Shown here: piece after piece, positions 32,560 to 40,927 of the stretch
Layout of the letters: every line of letters starts with the position of its first letter
Numbering within the stretch: position 1 is the first letter of the stretch
Program-made: the position numbers and the translations under genes
The notes under the pieces: generated by a model
Told to the model about the DNA's origin: nothing
Database searches by the model: none
Seen by the model: the letters and a program-made list of their open reading frames with translations, nothing else
From: Lachnospiraceae bacterium
GTDB taxonomy: Bacteria > Bacillota > Clostridia > Lachnospirales > Lachnospiraceae
Reading direction: 5' to 3'
Assembly (NCBI GenBank): GCA_009777715.1
Contig: WRLH01000005.1
Span: 62,001 to 126,000 of the forward strand
Length of the DNA stretch: 64,000 nt

Positions 32560-33384
32560 ATGGATATTTTGCTTTTTGCCGCTCTTGGCGGTTGCCTGAT
32601 TTACCTTTTCTTAATAATGCCTTCTTTTCGCCTTAAACCCGGTTTCCATTTAATTAATTCAATTTATTTTGCCCATCGCGGACTGCACGACAATGCTTTG
32701 GGTAAGGGAAAGTCCGCCGCCCCGGAAAATTCGCTGAAAGCTTTTGAAAGGGCAGTAACGGCGGGTTATGGCATTGAGCTTGATGTTCTTCTGACAAAAG
32801 ACAGCCAAGTTGTTGTTTTCCATGATGAAACCCTGGAGCGAATGTGCGGCGTTGCCGGAGCGGTCATCGATTATACATACGAAGAACTAAAGCAGTTTAC
32901 CCTGATGGAAAGCGGCGAGCGGATTCCGCTTTTTGCTGATGTCCTAAAGCTGGTGGACGGCCGTGTCCCCCTTATTGTTGAATACAAAATCGTCAATCAC
33001 AATTTATCCGTCTTACCGCTTGGTGATGAGCTTCTTCGTGAATACAAAGGGCAATATGTCATCGAATCTTTCCACCCCTTTGCCCTGCGCTGGTACAAAC
33101 AAAACAATCAAGCTGTTATCCGCGGCCAGCTGGCTGACCGCTTCACCGAAAAAAAAGAATACCAAAGCTTCCAGTATTGGCTTTTGCAGAATTTACTGCT
33201 AAATTTTATCACGAAACCGGACTTTATTGCCTTTAACCATGAACACCAAGGAATGTGGTCAAGAACCATCTGCCGTGTGTTTTTCGGCAATAAAGCAGTA
33301 GCTTGGACGCTCAAAACGCCGGAAGAACTTGAAAAAGTGCGGACAAAATTTGACTGGTTTATTTTTGAGGGCTTTGAGGCGTAA
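32560..33384 (+). CDS. Membrane-anchored glycerophosphodiester phosphodiesterase
   Basis: 274 residues. An N-terminal membrane helix (about 3-22) is followed by a GDPD TIM-barrel: 'FAHRGLHDNA' with the catalytic His, 'APENSLKAFERAVTAGYGIELDVLLTKD' and 'VVFHDETLERMCG'. It hydrolyses glycerophosphodiesters to glycerol 3-phosphate, from lipid or teichoic-acid turnover. A GGAGAGCC site precedes the ATG, and 15 bases separate it from the acetyltransferase, so they form a pair. Confidence 0.9.
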   Translation: MDILLFAALGGCLIYLFLIMPSFRLKPGFHLINSIYFAHRGLHDNALGKGKSAAPENSLKAFERAVTAGYGIELDVLLTKDSQVVVFHDETLERMCGVAGAVIDYTYEELKQFTLMESGERIPLFADVLKLVDGRVPLIVEYKIVNHNLSVLPLGDELLREYKGQYVIESFHPFALRWYKQNNQAVIRGQLADRFTEKKEYQSFQYWLLQNLLLNFITKPDFIAFNHEHQGMWSRTICRVFFGNKAVAWTLKTPEELEKVRTKFDWFIFEGFEA

Positions 33385-33399
33385 AGAAACCCAAAAAAT

Positions 33400-33595
33400 A
33401 ATCGAACGTTTGTACGATTGGCTATTGCAAAAATGGAAATAGTATGATATAATGTCGCTAAGACATTATATCAGCGCAGTTTTAGTGCGCATCCCCCTGA
33501 GGGGCATGATTTCGTAGAAATCATGATATAATGTCGATACTGACGCGTATCGAATCGGTACTGATGTACCGATTAATAAAAATGCTTCGCATTTT
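33400..33595 (+). repeat. Run of eight small hairpins before the restriction operon
   Basis: Successive inverted repeats: 33400-33419, 33445-33473 (12-bp perfect stem TGATATAATGTC), 33474-33490, 33494-33504, 33506-33524 (ATGATTTC-gta-GAAATCAT), 33535-33552 (CGATAC/GTATCG), 33553-33574 (AATCGGTAC-tgat-GTACCGATT) and 33579-33595 (AAAATGC/GCATTTT). They nearly fill the intergenic space and no protein gene is present. Confidence 0.85.
33425..33453 (+). promoter_or_regulatory. Promoter of the restriction-modification operon
   Basis: TTGCAA (33425-33430), 17-base spacer, TATAAT (33448-33453). The -10 is inside the arm of the 12-bp hairpin, which also shows TATAAT on the other strand. The transcript would carry a structured leader of about 220 nt. 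Confidence 0.6.
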
Positions 33596-33681
33596 CCCTT
33601 GGAAGGATTTAATTGGCTCGTGCGTATGGATTTATGATTCAATGAATAATCAGCTTAAAGCAAGCGCGAACGGAGTTAGCA

Positions 33682-34746
33682 ATGTTTAGGATATTGGATT
33701 TATTTTGTGGGGCTGGTGGCTTTTCATATGGGATGCATGATGATGAACATTTTCAAACGGCAGTGGCAATTGATTTTAATGAAAAAGCGGCTGAAACATT
33801 TAAAAGAAATATGCCAGATACCGAAGTTATTATTGGCGACATAACGAATCCAGATACCAAAAGCAATATCCTTAAAGAATCAAGAGCCAAAGATGTAAAT
33901 ATGATAATCGGCGGGCCGCCATGCCAAGGTTTTTCAATGAAAGGCAAAAAACTAGGTTTAAATGATGAACGGAATTATCTTTTTTTGGAATATCTTAATA
34001 TAGTTAAAGAGCTTAAACCCGAAGTATTTGTACTAGAAAATGTGAAAAGCCTATTAAATACAGCAGGTGGGTGGTTCAGAGATGAAATTCTCAATTATAT
34101 AAATGAATTAGGTTATCAAGTAGATTATGGGATATTAAATGCAAAAAAATTTGGGGTGCCCCAATCACGTGAAAGAGCGATATTTATCTGTTCCAAGCGT
34201 AAATTTATTGCTTTGCCAACCGGAACGCACGATATTGTCTGCGTTAGGGAGGCAATATCTGATTTAGCTTACCTAAATTCGGCCGAAGGCAATTTTGTTC
34301 AAGATTATTCTACCGAAGCGCAATCTGATTATCAAAAACTTATGCGTGCTGACAGTGACAAGCTATATAACCATAAAGCGTCGAACCATTCCAAGGTCGC
34401 GTTAGAAAAACTCGCCATGATACCGCCAGAAAAAGGAAAGGAATTTTTGCCAGATGAATTATGGGGCAAGCAGAAATTTAATTCTACTTGGGGAAGGCTT
34501 GTATGGGATGAGGTATCACCGACGATTGATACACGCTATGACACCCCCTCAAACGGCACTAACTCGCACCCAGAGCTTGATCGGGCAATTACTTCCAGGG
34601 AAGCGGCAAGAATCCAAAGCTTTGATGACAAATTCATATTTTATGGCAGTAAGTTCTATATAAGAAGCCAGATCGGAAACGCAGTTCCCCCTTTACTGGC
34701 AAAAGCAATAGCACAAAAAATATGGGAGGCATATCAAGATGAATAA
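33682..34746 (+). CDS. DNA (cytosine-5) methyltransferase
   Basis: 354 residues with the ordered C5 motifs: I 'LDLFCGAGGFSYGM', IV 'GGPPCQGFSMKG' with catalytic C81, VI 'FVLENVKSLL', VIII 'FGVPQSRERAIF', then a short target region, and IX-X 'TSREAARIQSFDDKF' with 'QIGNAVPPLLAKAIA'. It methylates cytosine within a specific site to protect host DNA. It is the first gene of a tightly packed operon; its stop overlaps the next start by 8 bases. The region is more AT-rich than its neighbours, fitting horizontal gain. Confidence 0.95.
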   Translation: MFRILDLFCGAGGFSYGMHDDEHFQTAVAIDFNEKAAETFKRNMPDTEVIIGDITNPDTKSNILKESRAKDVNMIIGGPPCQGFSMKGKKLGLNDERNYLFLEYLNIVKELKPEVFVLENVKSLLNTAGGWFRDEILNYINELGYQVDYGILNAKKFGVPQSRERAIFICSKRKFIALPTGTHDIVCVREAISDLAYLNSAEGNFVQDYSTEAQSDYQKLMRADSDKLYNHKASNHSKVALEKLAMIPPEKGKEFLPDELWGKQKFNSTWGRLVWDEVSPTIDTRYDTPSNGTNSHPELDRAITSREAARIQSFDDKFIFYGSKFYIRSQIGNAVPPLLAKAIAQKIWEAYQDE

Positions 34747-36139
34747 GCTTGAAGATTTTGAAAAAAATAGCATCGAATATGAAAATTCATTAGAAGAAGA
34801 CTACAAAAAAAATAACGGCATTTTTTTTACCGATATCGAATTGTCAAAAGCCATTGTTGAATTTTTGAATATTCCTCGAAATGCGAGCATAATTGACCCT
34901 TGCTGTGGCACAGGAAGCTTTATTTCATCATTACATAATGCGGGGTATGAGAGCGTTTTTGGCTGCGATTTTGATGGAAAGATAGTGGATAAATGCAGAG
35001 AATTAACAGGTTCTTCCAATATTATCAAACTTGACACCTTAAGCATTAATGGGGAAATGGTGCTAAGCAGATTAGATCGTCCAAGATTTGATTATGTTGT
35101 TGGCAATCCGCCGTATGCCCCGCTAGGAAAAGGAGTTACCCTTGATACAGATGATGATCTTATTTCTGCGGTCAGGAATTCTGGTTCTAATCTTTTTGTT
35201 GCGGCAATTTACAGAGCTTTTCAGATCGCAAAAGATGATGGAATCATTTCTCTCATCGTACCTAAGAATCTTTTGCATATTTCTTCATATAAGGCAATCA
35301 GGAAAATACTGTTAAAAGAAAAGAAGCTAATTTCAATTATTGAGTTAGGCATTCATTTCAAAACAGTAAGAGGTGAACAGATTGTTTTAACTTTTGGAAA
35401 TCGTTACAAAAAAAATAATAAAATAAAGTTTTACTCATATAAACGCGGCGTAATTAGCAATATCTCTGAAATGGCACAAGATTATTACGATGATGAAATT
35501 ATTGTTTTTACTGATAAAGAAGAAGTGCCGATTTACCACAAATTAAAAGATACTTATGAGCAATTAGGTAAGATATGCGCTGAATCAATCCGGCGAGGAA
35601 GAGATAAATCAGATGATGCTGTCAGAGGTAAACAAATAAGGAAATTTGGCTTTAAGGATTTGGAAATTCCCAATGATGGCAATCAGATATTTATCCAAAA
35701 CATCTTTAGTGCCGAGGCTGGGATAACGGCAAGTTTTGGCGGAAATCTCAAACCCTCTGAAACGGTTACAACTATTAAATTAGAAAACATAAAGACGTGT
35801 AAGTATATATTGGGCTTACTGCATTCACGAGTATGTAATTTTTATCTGATTCGCTTTGGGTTTAATAATTCACGATTGACAATACATACAGATGCAAAAT
35901 ACCTTAATTGCATTCCAATCGTCATTGACATAAATGCCTTTGAAAAAGTTGTCGAAATTGTCAATATGATGGAAAATGTTGAGTATATGGACAAGGAATG
36001 GTATATTCTTAACGAAGAACTCAATGACATTGTTTATGATATTTACAAGATAAACATAAAGGACAAAGATCATATCGAAAGAGAAATGCGCAAAATCAGC
36101 GCAAGAAAATGGTACGGCAATATTACCTGCACGGCTTGA
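34739..36139 (+). CDS. DNA adenine-N6 methyltransferase (Eco57I/TaqI-like)
   Basis: 466 residues. SAM motif I is 'IIDPCCGTGSFISSLHNAGY' (about 50-70) and the catalytic motif IV is NPPY at N123-Y126. An N-terminal 'GIFFTDIELSKAIVEFL' matches N6-adenine methyltransferases of type I/IIG origin. The C-terminal 200 residues probably hold target recognition. Paired with a C5 methyltransferase, it suggests an asymmetric recognition site in which each strand is protected by a different enzyme. No nuclease motif was seen in it. Confidence 0.9.
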   Translation: MNKLEDFEKNSIEYENSLEEDYKKNNGIFFTDIELSKAIVEFLNIPRNASIIDPCCGTGSFISSLHNAGYESVFGCDFDGKIVDKCRELTGSSNIIKLDTLSINGEMVLSRLDRPRFDYVVGNPPYAPLGKGVTLDTDDDLISAVRNSGSNLFVAAIYRAFQIAKDDGIISLIVPKNLLHISSYKAIRKILLKEKKLISIIELGIHFKTVRGEQIVLTFGNRYKKNNKIKFYSYKRGVISNISEMAQDYYDDEIIVFTDKEEVPIYHKLKDTYEQLGKICAESIRRGRDKSDDAVRGKQIRKFGFKDLEIPNDGNQIFIQNIFSAEAGITASFGGNLKPSETVTTIKLENIKTCKYILGLLHSRVCNFYLIRFGFNNSRLTIHTDAKYLNCIPIVIDINAFEKVVEIVNMMENVEYMDKEWYILNEELNDIVYDIYKINIKDKDHIEREMRKISARKWYGNITCTA

Positions 36140-36166
36140 CTTTAATTCCATAGGAGCATTGTATTA

Positions 36167-37057
36167 ATGAACAATGAGATGGCTTATTTATTAGGTATGA
36201 TAACAGGAAATGGCGAAATTCAAAGAGGAATGAATGAAACAACGATTGTTATTGAAATACCTCACAAGAAGCTAAAAACAGAGTTTCAGAGCGAAGTCGG
36301 CATTTATGTGAAGGCTAGCATTACAGATATTAGGCAGACATTGGAGCCATTGCTTGGAACTTCGGTATCATTTAATCAAAGTGCAAATGTCTCATATCTT
36401 TCTTTTAGTAAAACTAATGAGGATTATCTCATCAGAGACATCTTAAGGTATATTGGAAGGGCAGCGTCTCATGAAAATATCCGTATTTCGCCGGAAGTAT
36501 TTGCATTTACTTCCGATGAGCGAAAACAATTTATTAAAGGATTTGCTGATGTCACGGCTTATGTAAGAAGATCAAATTATTATTTTGATAAAGAGATGCA
36601 CAGAGTATATTTTGAAATCCCAAAGAATTGGGAATTGGTTGCCGATTTTTGTATTTTACTAAAAAGCGTAGATATTCCGGTCCAAAATATTGACTGGGGA
36701 CATCCAAATATGAGAGATAGCAATTTAGTAAAATATAAACAAGGAAAACCTAATTTTTGGAAGAAAGAACATCAAATAAAAGTATGGGCGAACGAGTATA
36801 TGCCAATTGGATTTGCTGTTATTCATAAGAATGAAGCACTTAAATTGTTTTCACAAGAGCAGGTTGCTTTTATCGAAAAAAGCAGGAGAGCTTTAGATGT
36901 AACCCATAGGTATTATTGGGAAGTTGCTGGAAAGAACAAAGCAAAGCCATCACATCCAAGCGAAAATGATGAAAGCATTCCCGCGGAAATCAGGGGCAAA
37001 CATTATGATTCATGGAAAAAAATTGCCGAAGATTTAGGATATAATGAGGATAGTTAA
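36167..37057 (+). CDS. Degenerate two-motif LAGLIDADG-like protein in a restriction operon
   Basis: 296 residues. Residues 8-16 (LLGMITGNG) and 122-131 (FIKGFADVTA) align with the two LAGLIDADG helices, 112 residues apart, as in single-chain homing endonucleases. After the second helix comes the family pattern of beta strands and 'NWELVADFCILLKSVDIPV'. The catalytic acids are replaced: Asn15 in motif 1 and Thr130 in motif 2. It is probably a DNA-binding scaffold without its own activity, serving as a recognition subunit. AGGAGCATTGTATTA precedes the ATG, and its stop overlaps the nuclease start (TAATG). Confidence 0.65.
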   Translation: MNNEMAYLLGMITGNGEIQRGMNETTIVIEIPHKKLKTEFQSEVGIYVKASITDIRQTLEPLLGTSVSFNQSANVSYLSFSKTNEDYLIRDILRYIGRAASHENIRISPEVFAFTSDERKQFIKGFADVTAYVRRSNYYFDKEMHRVYFEIPKNWELVADFCILLKSVDIPVQNIDWGHPNMRDSNLVKYKQGKPNFWKKEHQIKVWANEYMPIGFAVIHKNEALKLFSQEQVAFIEKSRRALDVTHRYYWEVAGKNKAKPSHPSENDESIPAEIRGKHYDSWKKIAEDLGYNEDS

Positions 37058-37533
37058 TGCTAGAGAAAGACTTATATGGGCCAATGAGGATATGGCTTGA
37101 GCAATACCTAAAGGATAATTTCAAAGGTTATGAAATTATTACGGTTATTTGCAGCAATGAGAGACTGGATCGTGTTTTGGCAAACTATGAAATCATAATT
37201 GAACAGGCAAATGGGGTCGATATTCAAATCGATGTTCTAGGGATTGCCAGAAAGGATAAAAAAATAAAATTGTTTTTTATTGAAGCCAAGAAAACGAATC
37301 TTACATTACGTGATTTGGGGCAATTGTGGGCATATTGTAAATTAGTTGTGCCAGAAGAAGCTTTTCTTTTAACATCAGCCGACTTGGGAAGTTTGCGAAA
37401 ACTGGTTGCTGGCTTCAAACGTGAAGACTTACTGGATTTTGGCGACGGGAAGAAAATTAAGAAAATGCAGATAGGAAGATGGGGAGTTGGGAAAAATGGA
37501 CCTGATCTGAACTCATTTTTGCCCAAATTATAG
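37057..37533 (+). CDS. PD-(D/E)XK-type nuclease of the restriction system
   Basis: 158 residues. A PD-(D/E)XK active site is visible as D59 (IQIDVLGIA), then 16 residues, then E76-A-K78 (FFIEAKKT), on consecutive strands. A helix with 'LRDLGQLWAYCKL' follows, as in restriction and repair nucleases of this fold. It is small and has no evident DNA recognition region, fitting a cleavage subunit that depends on the protein encoded just upstream and overlapping it. It would cut unmodified DNA. The exact family is not recognised. Confidence 0.75.
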   Translation: MLEKDLYGPMRIWLEQYLKDNFKGYEIITVICSNERLDRVLANYEIIIEQANGVDIQIDVLGIARKDKKIKLFFIEAKKTNLTLRDLGQLWAYCKLVVPEEAFLLTSADLGSLRKLVAGFKREDLLDFGDGKKIKKMQIGRWGVGKNGPDLNSFLPKL

Positions 37534-37563
37534 AAAAAACCCAAAAAAATATCCTTTTAACCC

Positions 37564-37591
37564 TGTACAAATCAGTAAATTATGTTATAGT
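37564..37591 (+). promoter_or_regulatory. Promoter of ppdK
   Basis: TGTACA (37564-37569), 16-base spacer, TATAGT (37586-37591) preceded by TGT, an extended -10. Confidence 0.55.
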
Positions 37592-37668
37592 ATTAAAGAA
37601 GCAATTTACTGTGGGGGAGTACCTTATCCCACCCAGTACAAATAAATATCGCGAAAGGAAAAAAGTAA

Positions 37669-40317
37669 ATGACAAAATGGGTTTACAATTTTGAAGAAGG
37701 CAGTGCGGATATGCGCAATCTGCTTGGCGGAAAAGGTGCTAACTTGGCAGAAATGACCAATTTGGGGCTGCCTATTCCCGAAGGTTTTACCGTCACAACC
37801 GAAGCTTGCACAGATTATTATGAGCAAGGAAAAGTAGTTTCCAAGGAGGTCGAAGACCAGATTTTTACCTGCCTTGCCGAACTTGAAAAGAAGCAAGGGA
37901 AAAAATTCGGCGATACCGACAATCCCCTCTTGGTTTCAGTCCGTTCCGGTTCAAGGGCTTCAATGCCCGGCATGATGGACACGATTCTTAACCTTGGCCT
38001 TAATGACGTATCAGTTGAGGGCATGGCGAAAAAAAGCGGCAATCCCCGCTTTGCTTACGATTCATACCGCCGTTTTATCCAGATGTTTGCTGGTGTTGTC
38101 ATGGAAATTGACAAGGATTATTTTGAACATCTGATTGATGAAATGAAAGATGCCAACGGAGTAAAATTTGACAATGAGCTGACGACTGAAGACTTAAAAG
38201 AACTGGTTGTCCGTTTCAAAAAAGTATACAAAGAACATCACGGCAGCGATTTCCCCCAAGACCCTGCTGTCCAGTTAATGGAAGCCATCAGGGCCGTTTT
38301 CCGCTCATGGAACAATGACAGGGCGATTTATTACCGCCGAATGAATGATATCCCCGGCGATTGGGGCACTGCTGTTAACGTCCAGGCGATGGTTTTTGGC
38401 AATATGGGCGATACCTCAGGCACTGGCGTTGCCTTCACTCGCAACCCCTCAAACGGCGAAAACAAAATTTACGGCGAATACTTAGTTAACGCCCAAGGCG
38501 AAGACGTTGTGGCCGGAATCCGCACCCCGCAGCCGATTACCGAAATGGAAAAAGGCTGGCCGGAATGCTACAAGCGGTTTATCGAAATTACCCAAATTCT
38601 TGAAAAACACTACAAAGATATGCAGGATATGGAATTTACCGTTGAAGACGGCACTCTTTATTTCCTCCAGACCAGGGCAGGCAAAAGGACCGCTCCGGCG
38701 GCTCTCCAAATCGCCGTTGACATGGTTGACGAAGGCATGATTACTGTCGAAGACGCGGTTCTTCGCATTGATGCAAAATCACTTGACCAATTATTGCACC
38801 CGACCTTTGACCCGGTTGCCCTTAACAATGGCACGGTTATTGGCCAAGCACTTCCGGCTTCGCCCGGTGCAGCGGCCGGCCGCGTTTATTTTACTGCCGC
38901 CAGCGCAAAAGCTGCGGCTGATGCCGGAAACAGGGTTATCCTTGTCAGAATGGAAACTACGCCGGAAGACATCGAAGGAATGCACGCTTCCAAAGGCATT
39001 CTGACCGTCCGCGGCGGAATGACCTCCCACGCGGCTGTTGTTGCCAGGGGAATGGGTGTTGCCTGTGTCTGCGGCTGCGGTGATATCTTAATTGATGATG
39101 AAGGAAAATCTTTCAAGCTCGGCGGCAAAACCTATAATGAAGGCGACTATGTCTCTTTAGACGGTTCAGCCGGAAAAGTTTATGACGGTGACATCCCAAC
39201 GGTTGCCGCCAAGGTTGACGGCAACTTCGGCCGGATCATGGAATGGACCGACCGCTTCCGCACAATGGGTGTCCGCGCCAATGCCGAAACGCCCGAAGAT
39301 GCAAGAAAAGCGCGCGAGTTTGGCGCAGAGGGCATTGGCCTTGCCAGAACCGAACATATGTTCTTTGAGCCGGACCGGATTCCCAAAATCCGCGAAATGA
39401 TTCTTTCCCCGACTGTTGAAGCAAGGGAAAAAGCTCTTAATGAACTGATTCCTTTCCAAAAAGGCGACTTCAAAGAAATTTATGAAGTAATGGGCGATTT
39501 GCCGATTACAATTCGTTTCCTTGACCCGCCGCTACATGAATTTGTCCCCACGAATGAAGATGATATTGCCGCTTTAGCCAAAGAAATGAACATGAGCGTC
39601 AAAGAAGTAAACGACGTCATCACTTCACTCCACGAGTTTAACCCGATGATGGGCCACCGCGGACTGCGCCTTGCCGTTACTTATCCGGAAATCACCCGGA
39701 TGCAGACAAGGGCCGTCATGGAAGCCGCTATCGAAGTCAATAATGAAAAAGGCATCAATATTGTTCCGGAAATCATGATTCCTTTGACTTGTGAAAGAAA
39801 AGAACTAGCCTTTATCAAAAAAGTTGTTGTTGAGACAGCCGAATTAGTCAAGAAAGAAAAGAATTCCAATATTGAATATTTGGTTGGGACGATGATGGAA
39901 ATCCCCCGCGCTTGCATTCTGGCTGACGAAGTGGCGGAAGAAGCCGATTTCTTCTCATTTGGCACAAACGACTTAACCCAGATGACTTTTGGTTTCTCCC
40001 GTGACGATACCGGAAAATTCATCGATGATTATTACAAGCACCAGATTTTTGAATCAGACCCATTTGCCCGCCTTGATACTAATGGCGTTGGCGTTTTGGT
40101 CAAAATGGCTTGTGAAAAAGGCCGTAAAGCAAAACCGAAATTAAAGCTTGGCATTTGCGGCGAACATGGCGGCGACCCAAGCAGCGTTGAGTTCTGCTTC
40201 AAAGCTGGCCTTGATTATGTCTCATGCTCACCTTTCCGTGTCCCGATTGCCAGACTGGCAGCAGCCCAGGCGGCCTTAAACGCCAAAGCAGGCGGAAGCA
40301 ACGTTATTCATGGCTAG
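37669..40317 (+). CDS. ppdK: Pyruvate, phosphate dikinase
   Basis: 882 residues, normal length. It interconverts pyruvate, ATP and phosphate with phosphoenolpyruvate, AMP and pyrophosphate, and in Clostridia works in glycolysis or gluconeogenesis with pyrophosphate economy. The ATP-grasp domain opens with 'LLGGKGANLAEMTNLGLP'. The phosphohistidine is H454 in 'GGMTSHAAVVARGMG', whose Thr is the regulatory site in plant homologues. The C-terminal PEP-binding barrel has 'SFGTNDLTQMTFGFSRDD' and 'ICGEHGGDPSS'. It is transcribed alone and ends in a strong terminator. Confidence 0.97.
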   Translation: MTKWVYNFEEGSADMRNLLGGKGANLAEMTNLGLPIPEGFTVTTEACTDYYEQGKVVSKEVEDQIFTCLAELEKKQGKKFGDTDNPLLVSVRSGSRASMPGMMDTILNLGLNDVSVEGMAKKSGNPRFAYDSYRRFIQMFAGVVMEIDKDYFEHLIDEMKDANGVKFDNELTTEDLKELVVRFKKVYKEHHGSDFPQDPAVQLMEAIRAVFRSWNNDRAIYYRRMNDIPGDWGTAVNVQAMVFGNMGDTSGTGVAFTRNPSNGENKIYGEYLVNAQGEDVVAGIRTPQPITEMEKGWPECYKRFIEITQILEKHYKDMQDMEFTVEDGTLYFLQTRAGKRTAPAALQIAVDMVDEGMITVEDAVLRIDAKSLDQLLHPTFDPVALNNGTVIGQALPASPGAAAGRVYFTAASAKAAADAGNRVILVRMETTPEDIEGMHASKGILTVRGGMTSHAAVVARGMGVACVCGCGDILIDDEGKSFKLGGKTYNEGDYVSLDGSAGKVYDGDIPTVAAKVDGNFGRIMEWTDRFRTMGVRANAETPEDARKAREFGAEGIGLARTEHMFFEPDRIPKIREMILSPTVEAREKALNELIPFQKGDFKEIYEVMGDLPITIRFLDPPLHEFVPTNEDDIAALAKEMNMSVKEVNDVITSLHEFNPMMGHRGLRLAVTYPEITRMQTRAVMEAAIEVNNEKGINIVPEIMIPLTCERKELAFIKKVVVETAELVKKEKNSNIEYLVGTMMEIPRACILADEVAEEADFFSFGTNDLTQMTFGFSRDDTGKFIDDYYKHQIFESDPFARLDTNGVGVLVKMACEKGRKAKPKLKLGICGEHGGDPSSVEFCFKAGLDYVSCSPFRVPIARLAAAQAALNAKAGGSNVIHG

Positions 40318-40341
40318 GATTTTAATTTAATTTAGTCCTGC

Positions 40342-40374
40342 AAAAAGCCGGCGGAAATTCCGCCGGCTTTTTTT
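40342..40374 (+). terminator. Intrinsic terminator after ppdK
   Basis: AAAAAGCCGGCGGAA pairs with TTCCGCCGGCTTTTT, followed by more T. Confidence 0.95.
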
Positions 40375-40380
40375 GCATAA

Positions 40381-40406
40381 GATTGCGGCTCGGAGGCCGC
40401 AATGAC
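40381..40406. repeat. Short palindromic repeat
   Basis: ATTGCGGC-tcggag-GCCGCAAT followed by GAC. Confidence 0.75.
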
Positions 40407-40474
40407 AAGGGCGCAATGCGTGTGCCGTGAACGAGAATGCAGTTCAAAAGACCGCAATGAACTAGGTCATGAAT

Positions 40475-40612
40475 ACGAGAGTGCGATTCATAAGACCGAC
40501 CCTTGAGAAGCGTCGTTACTTATGCGGTGTACTTTACCGCATTATGTAACGCAACGCTTCTCTCGGAGCGAAAGCGGGTCGGGCGGTGAATCGGCAGCTC
40601 TCGTATACGCGG
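40475..40612 (+). repeat. Family A structured repeat, copy A5
   Basis: Full copy with core GAGAAGCGT/ACGCTTCTC as in A1 and A2, outer arms ACGAGAGTG and AGCTCTCGT. Confidence 0.85.
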
Positions 40613-40782
40613 TAAAAGATTGCGAATTTACGTAACGCGACATTTCTCTCGGAGCGAAAGCGGGTCGGGCGGTGAATCGACAGCTCTCGTATACGCGGTA
40701 AAAGATTGCGAATTTACGTAACGCAACATTTCTCTCGGAGCGAAAGCGGGTCGGGCGGTGAATCGGCAGCTCTCGTATACGC
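40611..40782 (+). repeat. Two tandem 86-bp family A half-units
   Basis: Two direct 86-bp units start at 40611 and 40697. Each repeats only the 3' arm (TTCTCTCGGAGCGAAAGCGG through AGCTCTCGTATACGCGG) plus GTAAAAGATTGCG. They continue the 3' side of A5. Confidence 0.9.
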
Positions 40783-40837
40783 GGTAAAAGATTGCTAAAC
40801 AAATTTTATTTTTATGCTTCCCTATTTCATCTATTTA

Positions 40838-40846
40838 TGATACAAT
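40838..40846 (+). promoter_or_regulatory. Extended -10 promoter of the FIST/kinase operon
   Basis: TGATACAAT (TGn-TACAAT) lies 82 bases before the FIST gene. The -35 is weak. Confidence 0.4.
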
Positions 40847-40927
40847 ACTACCATATTAGTTAAAAAACAAAAACTTTATTTATATAAATTCCAAGCCACT
40901 CAAAAAAATCAACTAAAGGAGAAGAGA

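Noticed and set aside
33400-33681. Retron or other reverse-transcriptase-linked structured RNA before the restriction operon.
   Set aside because: No reverse transcriptase gene is nearby, and the hairpins are independent small ones rather than an msr/msd layout.
40542-40802. Reading frames in tandem family A units (also 45852-46272).
   Set aside because: They exist only because the repeat length preserves a frame. The peptides are repetitive Arg-rich sequence without ribosome binding sites.
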